Source: Otis tarda (Eukaryota > Chordata > Aves > Otidiformes > Otididae). Taken from it: a stretch of DNA of 64,000 bases. Numbering within the stretch: the stretch's first letter is position 1; every line of letters begins with the position of its first letter. Location: positions 48,437,001 to 48,501,000 of the forward strand of contig CM048552.1 in assembly GCA_026413225.1 (NCBI GenBank). Direction: 5' to 3'. This document shows, piece by piece, positions 37,599 through 50,400 of the stretch. Made by a program: the position numbers and the translations under genes. The notes below the pieces were generated by a model, which made no database searches, was not told where the DNA came from, and saw only the letters and a program-made list of their open reading frames with translations.

Positions 37599-38139
37599 AA
37601 AGATGCCTGAACCTAATATAATGTTGAACATTAAGTATTATATATATTTTTTTTTGAGGTAGCAGTAGGCCATACAAATCCAATGCAGGAGGGGAATTAT
37701 TATTATTTTATGTGTGTCCATGACACAAAAACCACTATGGCAATTTTTATGGGAATTAAATGATGGGTCAAATTCACAGAATGGTCTCAGAGTAGCTGGA
37801 AAGGCCCCAAAATATTTGTTTCAATATTTAAATAATTATGTATACCACCTTTCTAGTCTGAAGAGATTTTTTCTTTTGCAATTCATTTATTTTAAATACT
37901 TTTTTTTTTTCAAAGAAAAGAGATTCCCAAAACAGAAATGAAAACAACATATTTGGTGTCAGAACCAGTCTGAACCAATCTTTTTCACCAAGCCTAAAAG
38001 GCCATTATTTATAAAATTGTGCTTAGAAAAACTGGAGACAGATGAGAGAAACACTTTTTCCTCAGGCTCCTTGGAGACAAGTGAAGCTGCTAGTAGCTTG
38101 CTTTAATGTGGAGCTGGAAAAGGGCTCTGCCTACCCACA

Positions 38140-38545
38140 CAGTATAGCTGTATTTATCTGAATGTATTCCTATTACTTTGCATGGGATACAATTAATTAT
38201 TTTGCACCTACGGTGTTCTGTGGCATACCATTACATCACATTAGCCTTGTGTTTGACATCAAGCTGATGCAATGCGGTACATAAGGAGTTTTATCAGAGC
38301 TGTTTTAATTAGGCAAGATATTTTATTCACTTAGTTAATATTTGCTTTGGGTTGCCTGTAAAAGACCATAAAGTGCAAGCACCTAAATGCTCCCAACTAA
38401 ATGTCGGATGGGGTATCCTGCACTCTGCTGATTAATTACACAATCTATAGATCATTTAGCTAATCTGTGGAATGCATATCACACAGTTAATGAAAGATTT
38501 CAAAGCCATGGGCAGACTTAAGGAATGAATCACGGTGTACAGTAC
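38140..38545. promoter_or_regulatory. Possible conserved non-coding element with clustered ATTA motifs
   Basis: About 400 bases without low complexity, dense in homeodomain and POU-like cores: actttgcatggg, caattaattattttgc, gttttaattaggcaag, cttagttaatatttgc, ctgattaattacacaatc, catttagctaatctg and gttaatgaaag. Long-range developmental enhancers in vertebrates often have this texture. Conservation and function are untested; the call rests on motif density only. Confidence 0.3.
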
Positions 38546-40439
38546 ACAGTCTTCATTACTCACTGCAGAAATGCAGCGTCCATAGGCACAGAGCTTGAAC
38601 AGGGTGAGGTGCAAGAGGCAAGGTTACCCTGCCAAACTCTGCTTCACACAGCAGGGTAATAGCTATTCTGGCTTCTTCTCAATGGGGCAGAGACTGATCC
38701 CTGAGGTACTGATGAGGAAGGGGACTCACCTGTTCTCTTCTCTAGAGTGCTGCAGCCCCTATGAACCAGACTCTCCCCCTGCATTGCCAGTCTGGGTAAA
38801 ATTTTAAGGAGAAAATTTCCAAGCAGAAAAAGCTCTGGGAGGTGCTAGAGATTGTGTACACGTGTTTGTTGGTTGTTTTGTTTTTTTTTTTTCTTCCCAC
38901 ATGAAGGATGTACAATGATTAGTTAACAAAGGTTGAAAAGTCAACATTATCATCACCAGCTATTGTCATGGCTTGAGTAGCTCATTCCTTTTTCAGAGTG
39001 GTTTTTTCAACCTATTAGCAGCAATTAAAGGTATCAGTTGACTTCTAAAATGACTATGAGGTTTTGTTTATTTTTTTTCCATAACTCTAAGGGCCAGAGG
39101 TTTATTGAGTTTCTCTAGGATGGTGGAGAAGCAAAGGTTGCTTGTTTTTCTTCAAGGAAATGATCTGGGAACATGAAATGGAAGCTTCACTGAACTCCAG
39201 CTCATTGATGTTCTGTGGTCCGGCTCATTAGGTCTGGGTTGGAAGCCTTAGGCTTGTAACAAACCACTTTACGAAGGCTTAGTAGATGAAAAGGTGAACA
39301 GCAAATTAGAAATGGTAAGGAATAAAGGCAGATGGGCTGAGAAGGAAAAAATGAGATCTGTTTAGTTATTATGATTTAGCTCATTGAGCAACTCCTCACT
39401 CACAGATTGCCTGTGGAAAGAAATGATATGAACGGTGTGACATACTATCACAACCAAATAAAGATAGTAGAAACTCTCCTCTGGGATGCAGCCAGGAGAC
39501 TCCAGAGTGATATTCCTCTTCACATCTCTCTCACTTCATTGTTCTGCACTGTTATCAGTGCTCAGGAGCACTGGGAGTCATCCTGCCCTTGGCTCCCTTG
39601 GTGGGAGGACTTGTGGGAGGAATTGATAGGAATCTCCCTATCTAACTCTGCCAAAGCTCGGACAGCTAACATCCATCTACTCCTACTTTTTAAAACTGAC
39701 TCCAGCTGAAGCAGATTAAGAACCATTTGCGGTATCCCTCTCTCTGCTAACCATCCGACCGTGGGGTGGGAACAAACATCTGAGGTGGGAGTGATAGTGT
39801 CTTATCCGCTCCAGCCACTTTCTGAGTGAATATCCGTTTGGGGTCTGGAGGGTACATAGCAAACAGCAGCATATATCTCCTCTTGTTTAAAAAAATCCTG
39901 TATGTAGTCAGGACCTGAGTTTTGTATCTCATCTGAAAGATAACACTTCCAGGAGAGCATCTTGGGAGAGCAATTTAGTACTGAGTCAGAGGGAAGAGAA
40001 TGAGTCACTCTAGCTCTTAGATTTTTCTTGGAAGTTTCTCACTAAAGCATTGACCCAGCCTGACACTGTTTAGTAGATGACATCAGAGAAACTAGAGTTT
40101 ATGCTAAATTCAGAGTAGATAAAGGCTAGTATCCCAGGAAACTGTTTGAAAAGAGAGGTTAATTTTTCTGTGGGGCAGTTAAAAAGTGCTTAATGGGGGT
40201 ATGTTCATCATGTACTTTACTTTAAAGCCAAAGTAAACAACTGCCCCCAAAAAAAAATCAGAAGGGAAGATTGTCTAACCAGAAATCTTGAGCTGTTAAG
40301 TAGTGGATGCAGCATGTGTCACATTACAGACTGTTCCTTCCTTTAGCAATGGCACACAAAGTGAACTCATTATAATTGGATTTTATTTGGCTAGAAAAAG
40401 TGCCTTTTTTTTTTTTTTAAGTCTTACTATGTAGCTACC

Positions 40440-40760
40440 TGATTTTTGCAGTAAAGCTGCCTGCAATCCTGTGAAGGATCCCCTCATCAACAGCAAGACA
40501 CCAATGACAGTGCCAGGTTGTCATTGCGGAGTGGTGCTCTGGTGATTATCAGTGAATTGACAATGATTAGTGACTCACTGTTGCTCATTCTTAATCCAGC
40601 CCACTCCGCCACTGCTTGTACTGCCTTGTGGGAAGCAAATCGAAGCTCATCCACAGGAAGAAGCCTCAGTATTATTTTGCTGGCAGAATTCCTCCTTTGC
40701 CACTGTAACTGCTTGTCTGCTACCAAGAGTTTGCCATCCGGCTAATGATTTTCTTCCAGC
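40440..40760. promoter_or_regulatory. Possible conserved element with perfect 8-bp dyad
   Basis: A complex, moderately GC-rich stretch contains the dyad CAATGACA (40502-40509), nine bases, TGTCATTG (40519-40526). It also has ATTA-type cores (gacaatgattagtgac, gctaatgatt). Both strands stay open for 75 to 79 codons here (40487-40726 minus, 40518-40745 plus), which fits either chance or sequence under constraint. No splice sites bracket it well. I favour a regulatory element over an exon, with low certainty. Confidence 0.3.
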
Positions 40761-43700
40761 CCTATAGAGACTTCAGAGAGTACACATTCTACATTAATGC
40801 CGAATGTTGAAAAAGAAAAAAAATATTTAAGCCAGTGATATATAAGATATGCATGTATGTGATACAACGCTAGTGCATAAGTGAATGAAAAATGGACCTG
40901 CTGGCAAGACTTGCTGCAGTCAGTCTGCTGAGGAATCTCCCTGTGCTAAAGAGGTCACCTCCCATGGAATGCAGTGGCACCTACATCAGCATCCTTAAGA
41001 AGGGACCCAAAACCAGAAGTGTTTCTTTAAGCTTCTTTTCTGCTGCTGTAAGCTTGAAGCCATGCAACATTCAGAGAACTGCAGATGTGCAAAAGCTGCG
41101 TATGCTGTGCCTTGCCCTCTGTAGGCTACTCCCAAATGGTGGTTCAAAATGCAGAACAGGTAGAAGGGTGGTGCGATTCCTGCCTGGCCGATGTGCCGTG
41201 GCACACTCCAGTTAGATATAGCAGAACTTCAACAGCCTCATCAGACATAAGTCCCCTCACCAGGTATCACAATCGCATGATATTAAGAACTGGGGAAAGT
41301 AGAAGGATTGGTCAGAAAACTGAGGGGACTCCAGCTGCAGAAGCAGGGCTTTTAACAGCCTGAGCTGATGAAGCTGGAAATGAACCTGCCAGTGGAAGTA
41401 TCTGAGAAACACTGTGGCTGTCTCAGTTCTCTTAAAATGTTATAAAATCTCTCCCTTTTCCATTAGTCCCTTCTGCCTCTGTCATACCAACATATTTCCT
41501 ACATGAAGCTGACCAATAAAAACTGAGATTCCTCTATGATTAAGTACCCAAGGTGCAAGGCAAAAGGAAGCCCAATGTATTTTCAACAGGCTATTCTTTA
41601 AAGCTGGAGGGAAGCAATGGGTTCCTATACAAATGACAATCTTTCTAGTCTAGCCCACATATTTGGAGCAACAATTCTCAGAAATCAAACTGAAGGCAAA
41701 AACATACTCAACAGCTATATGTTCAACAGCATTATTCCTGGAAAGGAAGAACATTTCTGATACTTGAATGAATTTATAAAACAAGGCAGTGTTCTACCAT
41801 CACTCTGAGAAAAAGGGGAACGTCTGTTAAGGTCTCTAGTCTTTGACTTTTCTCTTCCTGCTAAGCATATTTTGTCACATTTGCTCTCATTGCTTTGAGC
41901 TGTTTCTGGCAAATGAAGCAAGTTCTGCTTACTGCAGCTATACATCTTGAACAAATATGAAATTGTTTATATGTAATGTTTTGATGGATGGAATGAAAGC
42001 TGGCATTTCAAGGCACATTTTAAGTGTTTGCATTCAGGGTTCTTGGCACACTGGTGTATCCTGCGAAAAAGAAAAGTGGTTGTGCCTCAATAATATGGAA
42101 AACCTCAGCTGCGTTTAAGGTGTGGTTGCGGATAAGGTGGCATTGACACAGCTACCTGCCAGACACTCTGTCCAGGTGTCCAGATGTATACTAACCTGGG
42201 CAGCAAGGGATCTGTCTATGCCTGAGGGAGGCCACACTTGCTAGAGAAGCAAATCTGTTATTCTAAAGATGAAAGGATAGCTCCCAAAAGACTTGTGAGC
42301 ATCTCTCTGGCATCTTTATTTAGACTTTGGCTTTCTGTGGTTTCCATTACAGTTAAAAGGGATCCCCTTACCCTCTGTCCTTTCTCTCACTGAAGTCCTT
42401 GTCCACGTGTCTTGTGGGCAAAAGACAGATGGACACTAATTTCTCAAGCCTTCATTCTTCTGTTTTAGGAGAGAATTGGACTTTTCAAATTTCTTATGAG
42501 ATGACGCATGAGGTAACATAAGACTGGGTTTTGTGACTTGGAATGTATTTGGCCTCTTTAGGCTACATGGCATAGGATGCGACTTCGGGGTCCACACCCT
42601 GTGTTTGGGCCCCTTTCTGGTTAACACATCCTTGGGCTATTGCACAGTGCTGTGGCCTTCTGCTCTGTGACACCAGCAGCTTATTAGCAAGCCACAGATC
42701 AGGCTGATCAGCTGTAGCACAGAGCGTTGAAGTGGGGTGGACACATTGGCTTTGTGCTGCATAAATGGGGCAGAGCAGATCATGTTGCTAGTCAGGATTC
42801 AGCTGTGAATTTTGGAAGACACGATGGGTCTGCCAAATGCTAACATTGCTTACCACCAGGATCTGCTCCATGGTTCTTCATTAGCAGCTGCAGTGACTGA
42901 GAAACCTTAGGCTCCTGCTTTTGACATCCCTTTCAGATCACTGTTTCCTAGCACCAGGCTGCACCAACAGGCATCCCAAGGACATATGCTGTGCCTGTGC
43001 TCCTCATGCTTGTTAGGGCAGGCTTTCCTCCTGCTGCACTTGAAACCAAAGGACAAAACACCCATTGAAGCTAATGAGAACATGGGTGAGCCCACTTCCC
43101 ATATGGTGCCTGTTAACCACGTGCTTAAGAAACATCTGATGTATTTTTATTCTGATCATGTGTTTGGTATAAAGATTGAGATTTACTAAGGCCTGTAAGT
43201 CCTGAGACTGTAGACCATAAGAAATTCCCAAGTTTTGTATAAATATCCAGCTTTGTTCTTTTGTGAGAGAGCCACATGCCAGCGTGAGAGCTCATATGAT
43301 TTTGGGTGCAACTTAGAGAAGCCATCTGCTTTAAGGTACACTTATAGCATTCTGTGGCAAACCATGTGCCTCCTGTCAGTGCAGTGTTTGTTTACACGAA
43401 CCTAAAGTGGCAGGTCATTTTGAATTTCTGATGAATAATTGAGAAATATTAAGGCTGACCCTTGTAATTTTTTGCATTTCTGTGGCTTTTGTATGGCTTT
43501 AGGGTATCTGCCACCATGGCAGCTCAGTCATTGTGAAGTTGCAATGCTATCATCGTCTTTATTGTAAAATAAAATTACACTTCTTGTTTGAAACATAAAC
43601 AGAAATACTTTTATAGAGGTCTTTAGCCAAAAGCATCACCTTTGCAGTTAAAATACATCCTGTAATAAAGCAGCTATAACATAAAATCGTTGGAATGGTA

Positions 43701-46700
43701 TTAGATCCTGATACCTATTCTCCACTGATTAATGTCTTGTTAGGTGGTTCATTTCAATTTAAATAGGTCCCTGAACATCATGTAGATGACCAAAATGTTA
43801 ATATGACATTATAGTGGACAGGATTTATCTGTTATGAAACAAGCTTACTGTTTTATGTCACCTTGACTTTGAGCAAATGTATCATATTATAACTGAAATT
43901 GTTCAGAGTACAATGGACCATAACAGAAAAATGATTCTGAACAAGGCATAGGCACAAGCTGACTTTCATGCTTCCTAAGGACAGAGGCTCAAGGAAAGTA
44001 TGGAACATCATCTTTGTTGGTTTGCTTTTACTCTCTGGAGTTGTTTGGGGAGTCCTCCAAGACTTATGGATTGCACTCGAGTGAACTGAACATAAATAGT
44101 ATATGGCAGAGGAAAGACACAAAAACAAAAAATACCTTCCCAAAACTTATTTCTATTGTGGTAAATTGCTGACAGTGTCAACAAAGCAAAGATGATCTTA
44201 TGTTTTCTTATGCTAACAGTAACTGTCAGGAAAATGTTTATTTTTTTACTGTTTCATAATTGCTATACTTCCTGTATCAATCCTATTTTGCATAGTAGTT
44301 TGTGAGCAATAAAGACCTGACAGAGGAAAGGAATACAACTGCACAACAGCTATGTTATTTGTAGGAAACTAGAGTCGATATAATATAATTTATTCTGTTC
44401 AGGATAAAAATCAATATTTATCTCAAAAGGGTAAGAACCTACCCTGAGTGTTCAAAAATCTTCATTTACTTCCACTGTACCCACAGTGATTTCCCACTCT
44501 ACTGCCTAAAGCTCATTTTTCACAGTTAATAATAAACACCATTGACTAAATGATGACTGCAGTTCCTCTGCCAGAATCACAAGCCATCGCTTATACTCCA
44601 GCCAGTGACGTTCTTCCTTCAGTGCATTCATTCACAACACTCTCTGCATTACCAAAGCCTCTGCTTGATCACTGGCTTCATCCACAATCAAACTTCATTA
44701 AAGTCAAGTCATAAATATTTTCTGAATAGTTGTGAAACACCTAATGAACCTGTACAATCTCCTTGTGCTTCAGTTAGTCACTGTCTGTTTACCATAAAGA
44801 AAAAAAAAAAGAAGGACTTTGACCTCTAGAATAGAATTTCAGGGGTGATCTCATCCAGAACGTCTGAAAAATGTGTCACCTCAAGCCACTAAACAATTTA
44901 ACCTTTACTATGTTTCATACTTAACAGGGAAGACAATTCCCTCTAACTGTATCCTAAGGGTACTGGAGAGATACTGCTATCACTTACAGTGTATTCTGGT
45001 AGATAAGGTTTCATTTTCATCTTTGGCATTCAAAGATGTTAAGTCTAATGACACTGTATAAAAATGGTTCTTCTGCATTAATTTCCAAAATGCTAATTTG
45101 GTAATGCAAAAGGTAGTGGTAAACTTCTGGAAGTGGCTCATTTGTCTACTGTTAGTTTAAAAAATGTTGGCTTGGCCTCTTCATAAATAGGTGGCTGAGT
45201 TAACTTCTGGAGTGCTAACCAAAATAGTTGTTAGTAATCTGAGAAAGTTTAAAGGTTGTTTGAAAGGCTTGTACATTATTTTTCCAAAATGGATTGGAAC
45301 AAACTCTTCATGTGCTGTATTTTAGACCTCCAAATAGTATAAAATGTTTGTAAATCCTGAAATAGTGTTTGAAGCATTTCTCAGGGCTATGATTGCAAAG
45401 AATTCATTTTAATAGTTAATGTTAGTCAAGGCTTAGCTATGAGAGAGAAAAATATGCCTGAATAACTACTCAATGTAAGTCCTTAAGCTGGATATCTTGT
45501 GTCCTGCTTCTATTTGATTGAAAATGTATCTCCTCCTGGATTACTTTCTACTTGCTTGTAATCTAAGAAATAATTTACCATAAAGGTGATAAAATTTGCA
45601 TGATAAATGCAACAAAAAATGTTTTGGTTCCAAATTTCTTTCTTTTACTGGTGGTACCAGGCACACATCAGCCATGTAACATAATATAATGGAATGCAGA
45701 GCAGCAGCAGAACGGGAGTGACTAGAGGAAGCCACGCACTGGTTGTGTAATGCCTTGAGTACAGCCCCGTGAGGCTGTGCCTACCTGGTTGTCTTGAGTC
45801 TGCGCACCCGAAATACATTATGTACGTTATGTTTCTCAAGTAACTAAATAATGAAGACTGAAATAATTAATGATGAATGTAACAGAAGCACAGCGGAGGT
45901 ACAGAGGTTAACAAGTTTATCTTATTTCTTGCCATTCTTATCTGTGCATCTCTGACATTAATTGAGTAAACCACCAAATCAAGAATTGGGTAAGTATAAC
46001 CTAAAACCTACGAGTCCTGCAATATTTCAATTCTATTTCTGGCAATGTGAAAGGTGTGTGGTAAGTCATCCATCCAATTACTGAAGTGAGAGTGTTGCAG
46101 GTAACACCAGAAGATCCATTCCTTGGAAATTATGTTGTCTTTATGACTCCCTATTATTAAGCAGTGATACTGTCTGAAGGACAGAAAAATAATTATGTTT
46201 TTTTTTTAGTTCAGTCTGGATGCTGACTTAATTCTTGCCAAAATGAATGTGAAAAAATCTGGTTGAGAGGTAGACTTCAGCATGACTTCAGCTCCTGCTC
46301 AAGTGATGGTGGAAGGTGCTTAGGATATCTCAGGAAATATTTAGCAACTCGGTGAACCGGGTTTGGAACCTGGAGCAAAAGGACTCATTCTCATCTCTAC
46401 TTCTAAAAAATTTAAAGAAAAACAAATCTTTCTTGTTATTAAAAACAAATTTCCCAAGAGCATCTGGACTTCACAAATGTTTAGCATAGGGATGACTCAC
46501 CAGCTTTATGCTAAGATACCATGCTGTTATTTCAAAACTAAAATATCAGCTTTGACATTTTTACATGTTGCACAGAGATCTATAGTCTTTCTCATTATTA
46601 TATATCATTTCAGCTTTTAAAAGGCTAAAAAGAAGCTTGGATTAAGCATGATGATTATTTTCAATCTAGGAAAGTCTTCTACAAAAAGATTTTTCTCTGA

Positions 46701-47376
46701 CAAACCATTTGCCAGAGGAATTGTGTTTTAAAAAGTCTTTATTTTTCTTGTTTGACCAGACTCTTATATTAGCTGAATTGTACTTGTTGAAGAATTTGCA
46801 ACTGGAAGGAAAAAGTTATCATTTTTTTTCCAGCTACCTCAGGACCTAGAATGGACCAAAGGCTCTCCTGAGTCAGACCAATTAAGATGGTCTTTGGACT
46901 TCTCTGCCTACTGGGTCTTGCTTGAAGACAATTCATAATGTAGCTCTTCCACCACTTCTTGTCAACAGGCTTTATCTACTCAGAAATATCATTTATAAAG
47001 GGAGTCGGAGGGAAAAGAAGATATAAAATACCTTTAGGTATATGTAGATTTCTTTGGTTTCAGAGTTGCTTGTATAGTAAGCAAAGTAAAATGCCCTCCT
47101 TAAAGAATTTACAACTGCGAGATGTTTTGACTTCTGTGACTACATGTAATTTTCATGCGTAAAGAATTACATGTTCACAAGTAATATATACTTAAGTCCT
47201 CTGTGTGGTCATGAAGGTTACTACTTGGAATAAAATAAATTATGAGTCTTCTTGAATGATCAGTAGCAGGAAGGAGAAAGTAATCTAAGCTAAGGAAGGA
47301 AAAGTGCATTCCCTAGAGACATCTATTGCTTGTGATAAACAAATAAATTATTAACTTGTTTTTTTTTTTCTTACAG

Positions 47377-47441
47377 GGAAGCATGGAGTTTCAGATAAAG
47401 AAAAATTTAGTCCCCAGAGATTTCCAGATCTTCAGCACAGG
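47377..47441 (+). CDS. Candidate internal exon G (phase 1 to 0), unknown protein
   Basis: The acceptor is gttttttttttcttacag and the donor is CACAGG followed by gtgatc, which is only fair at +5. The 65-nt segment starts in the phase left by candidate exon F and encodes KHGVSDKEKFSPQRF, then PDLQHR. It is charged and hydrophilic. Phase 0 is also open for 22 codons (GSMEFQIKKNLVPRDF and onward to a stop), so the frame is not certain. The 15.5-kb intron before it would be the longest in the set. Family unknown. Confidence 0.33.
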
Positions 47442-50400
47442 GTGATCTTTCGGTTGATGTGATAGAAAGAACAGGGCTGAAATATCTTCTGTAACAACAT
47501 CTGGGGATCTTTTGGTTAACTCATCTTAGACTGACACCTAGATGATCTCAGGATCAAGAAGAAAATGGGTGTATAAGTCTTCCGTATCTCCATGATTTTG
47601 TGCTAATGTTGTTTTATAAAATGTGTGCATATATACGAAGTCCAGAGAGAATAATTTTCAGTGTACAGAGACCTGCATCACTAATATGGAAATTCAGGTC
47701 TCTGTGATGTGCTTGCTACATAAAATAAGAATGCTCTCTAGCATTTTTCATTATGTATTTGAGTCTTTCTTTAGTCATATAGGCTTGTTAATTTTACATT
47801 TTCCTGGGTTCTCTCCAAATAGAAGTAAGGCTACTTTCTACTGTAGCTCTATTTGTATCTAGTGCAGATATCAAATGGTTTCTATCCGTTTTATTAAAAG
47901 CCATGATTATAGTGGCGTAACCCAAGAGTATGGAGCCTGTCCAGCAGCTGCTGAATTACATTTCTTGTCCCGTTCCCAAGAAATCTTGCTCTTACATACC
48001 TGAACATAAGTGTCTACAAGCCTGAATAAAACAGGTCTAGGTAGGAAAAGAGACCATTCTCTTCCCAAAAGGCTACACCATTCACTGTCGGTGTCCTACC
48101 AAAGTAAGCTAGAACTTTTTAGTTATGCTTTAACATGATATATGGAGTGGATATTCAGATATAACCACTGTAACTTCATAATCCCCCTGTATGTGGCCAT
48201 TGCTATTTTTCTATGGCTCCGTAAGTAAGATAATTGAATAAGAGAGAGACAACAGTCTCTCTCCTGGGGAACAAACTGCATTTCTTGAGCCCTGAAAATC
48301 CCTTTGCCTTCCCTGCTCCTATGCCTGCTATCCATTGCAGGCCATTAGGTATACAGTTCCCTCTCAGTAGCTAATGAGACTTAAATAAACATACTGAGAG
48401 ATGAACACGGCCTCTACAGTTTAATAAATGATGCTGATTCTGGTCTCAGTTACGCTTGTGTAAATCTGGAACACCACCACCGTTTACAGTTGAATTACTC
48501 TAGATTTGTATCAGAGCTGAATTTAGCCCATAGATTTCAGGGTTTTAACCCACTGGAATTTTATCACTGTGATTTAAGACATTTTTAAACCCCAAATATA
48601 GAGATAGTTTAGCAGATCAAGTTGCATACCTTTTTTTCTGTGTCTCTTTGCCTATTGCAACTCTAGCTTTATTTTTACCTGTTTTTAAACCGTACTATTC
48701 CAATAGTGAAAGAGCTGATAACATTGTACTCATAACTGATAGATAACATTACATATTATAATTAGAAAATCAATGCTTCTTTTCTTAGAAAGAGTCCTTT
48801 AACTCTGTCCTTGAATTTTTGTACTTTTGGCTGCAAGTAACAGGCAGCTCAGGTTTTTAAACATAGTTTGACATCTGGTTCATGATTAAAATGAAGTTAT
48901 TTGATGGATGAAAGAAACACAATGCATCTTAAACTAGTCAGAGAAACAAAGTACTGTTGTTTTGTGCCAGACATGCTATGATCACATCACCAGTGTTATA
49001 ATGAACAGGTTGTTCAGAATCTGCCAAAAATCAAAGGTGAGTTAATGGAAAAAAGACATCAAGAGGAGAGGCACAGGCAGTCAGTTCACAGGCAACATAA
49101 ACTTTTGAGTCAAGCAGTTTTCTATTACAGTCTTCCTTTTAGGTCAAAACACTAGTAAATGACAATGCTTTCTACAGAAATTCAGTAACCTTACTTTAGA
49201 TTATTCTTAGTTCAGAGTATGAGTACCAATAACTACATAAAGTATACAGAAGAAAATTTCTGTGCATTTTTATTCTAAGACGGAGATGAAAAACATGCAT
49301 GAAATGACACGATTTTAACCTTATTTGAAGCTGATTCAGCTCAGTAATGCTTCAAGAAAGTGTTAGAATTTGGTGAAAAAGAGGAATATGAATTGATGTA
49401 GTAAAGGTATGAGGGAGCAGGAGTTTCTGATTGTATGAGTCTTGAGAACATAAAATACGAACGTATTTCAAGCTGACTTTGGGTTCAATGCAGTTGCCAG
49501 TCTCGATGAAGCGGTGATCTTCAGTAGTGCTGAGGACAGGAAACCATACATCTCTTAATAGTTACCCATATCTTCTTGTTATAATAAGAAGAAAATGTGT
49601 GTGGGAAGGGGGAGGGGGAAGAGAATATAAAAACTTGTGCAACAGAAGCCATTTAAAAGACAAGATTTGCCAACTATCGTTACCATAGTTACCTTGCATT
49701 ATAATTATAGAAGAAAGATCTGTGGTGGTCTTATTTAACTGTGTGTGGGATGTATTGGTGATTGGATGATGACCCCTGTTCTACAAAATAGAGACAAGAG
49801 ATACCCTCTCTCAGCATCAGACTCATGGAAATGAATTAAGAAACTAATTAACAAAATAATGATGAATTATGTTTATTTTAAGACATCTGTTCTCATTTCC
49901 TGGCGGTGTAAAAAAAAAAAATCTTAAGAACAGGGAAAAAAAGTTAGCTTAGTACTTTAATGTTAATTTTCAAACCCACTAAGTCAAGTTGTGTGTTCCA
50001 AAACAGCAGATACACACTCCAACTGAGGAATTAAAGTATCCTGACAAGTTTAGATTAATTTTGAGGATTGAATAGGAATGTTAAAGTTATATGTGTCAGC
50101 CTCTGTGATTCTTTGTTCTTCCTGTTTATAAACTGGTCATTCCTGACACACGCATGCTCTCTTCCTGTAGCTCATGACTTTGGAAATTTTAAAACATTTT
50201 GTCATCTTTGGAGAAAAATAGTTGAGGATTTTCAGAATAAACTTAACAGTGTAGGAGAGTACATGATTTCCAGTTGGTTTTCCTTGCAAATCATACCAGT
50301 CCAGACCTGGTGTGGGGCTTGGAAGATGCAGAAGTTCTGGCATGCCAGTATCCTGTTGCATCCACATTCTCCTTTGGATTCTCATGCCTGGTATAACCCA

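Larger units (their letters stand above)
33839..47376. other. Long non-coding stretch
   Basis: About 13.5 kb without a supported exon. It contains simple repeats at 35607-35618 (A-rich), 36215-36260 and 37578-37598 and T runs at 36807, 38880 and 40406. Two complex stretches resemble conserved regulatory DNA (38140-38545 and 40440-40760). Frames of 100 codons or more (34543 minus, 36865 minus, 37067 minus, 39407 plus, 40892 plus) show no splice or similarity support. Confidence 0.4.

Noticed and set aside
48001-48022. Minus-strand 22-nt segment with an excellent gtatgtaag donor and ttttattcag acceptor
   Set aside because: Too short for any coding test and no other minus-strand candidates nearby. 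It shows that strong splice-like pairs occur by chance in this DNA.
49143-49184. 42-nt segment after attacagtcttccttttag reading VKTLVNDNAFYRNS
   Set aside because: The acceptor is good and the phase (0 to 0) would fit, but the donor TTCA followed by gtaacc is weak and the segment is too short to test.
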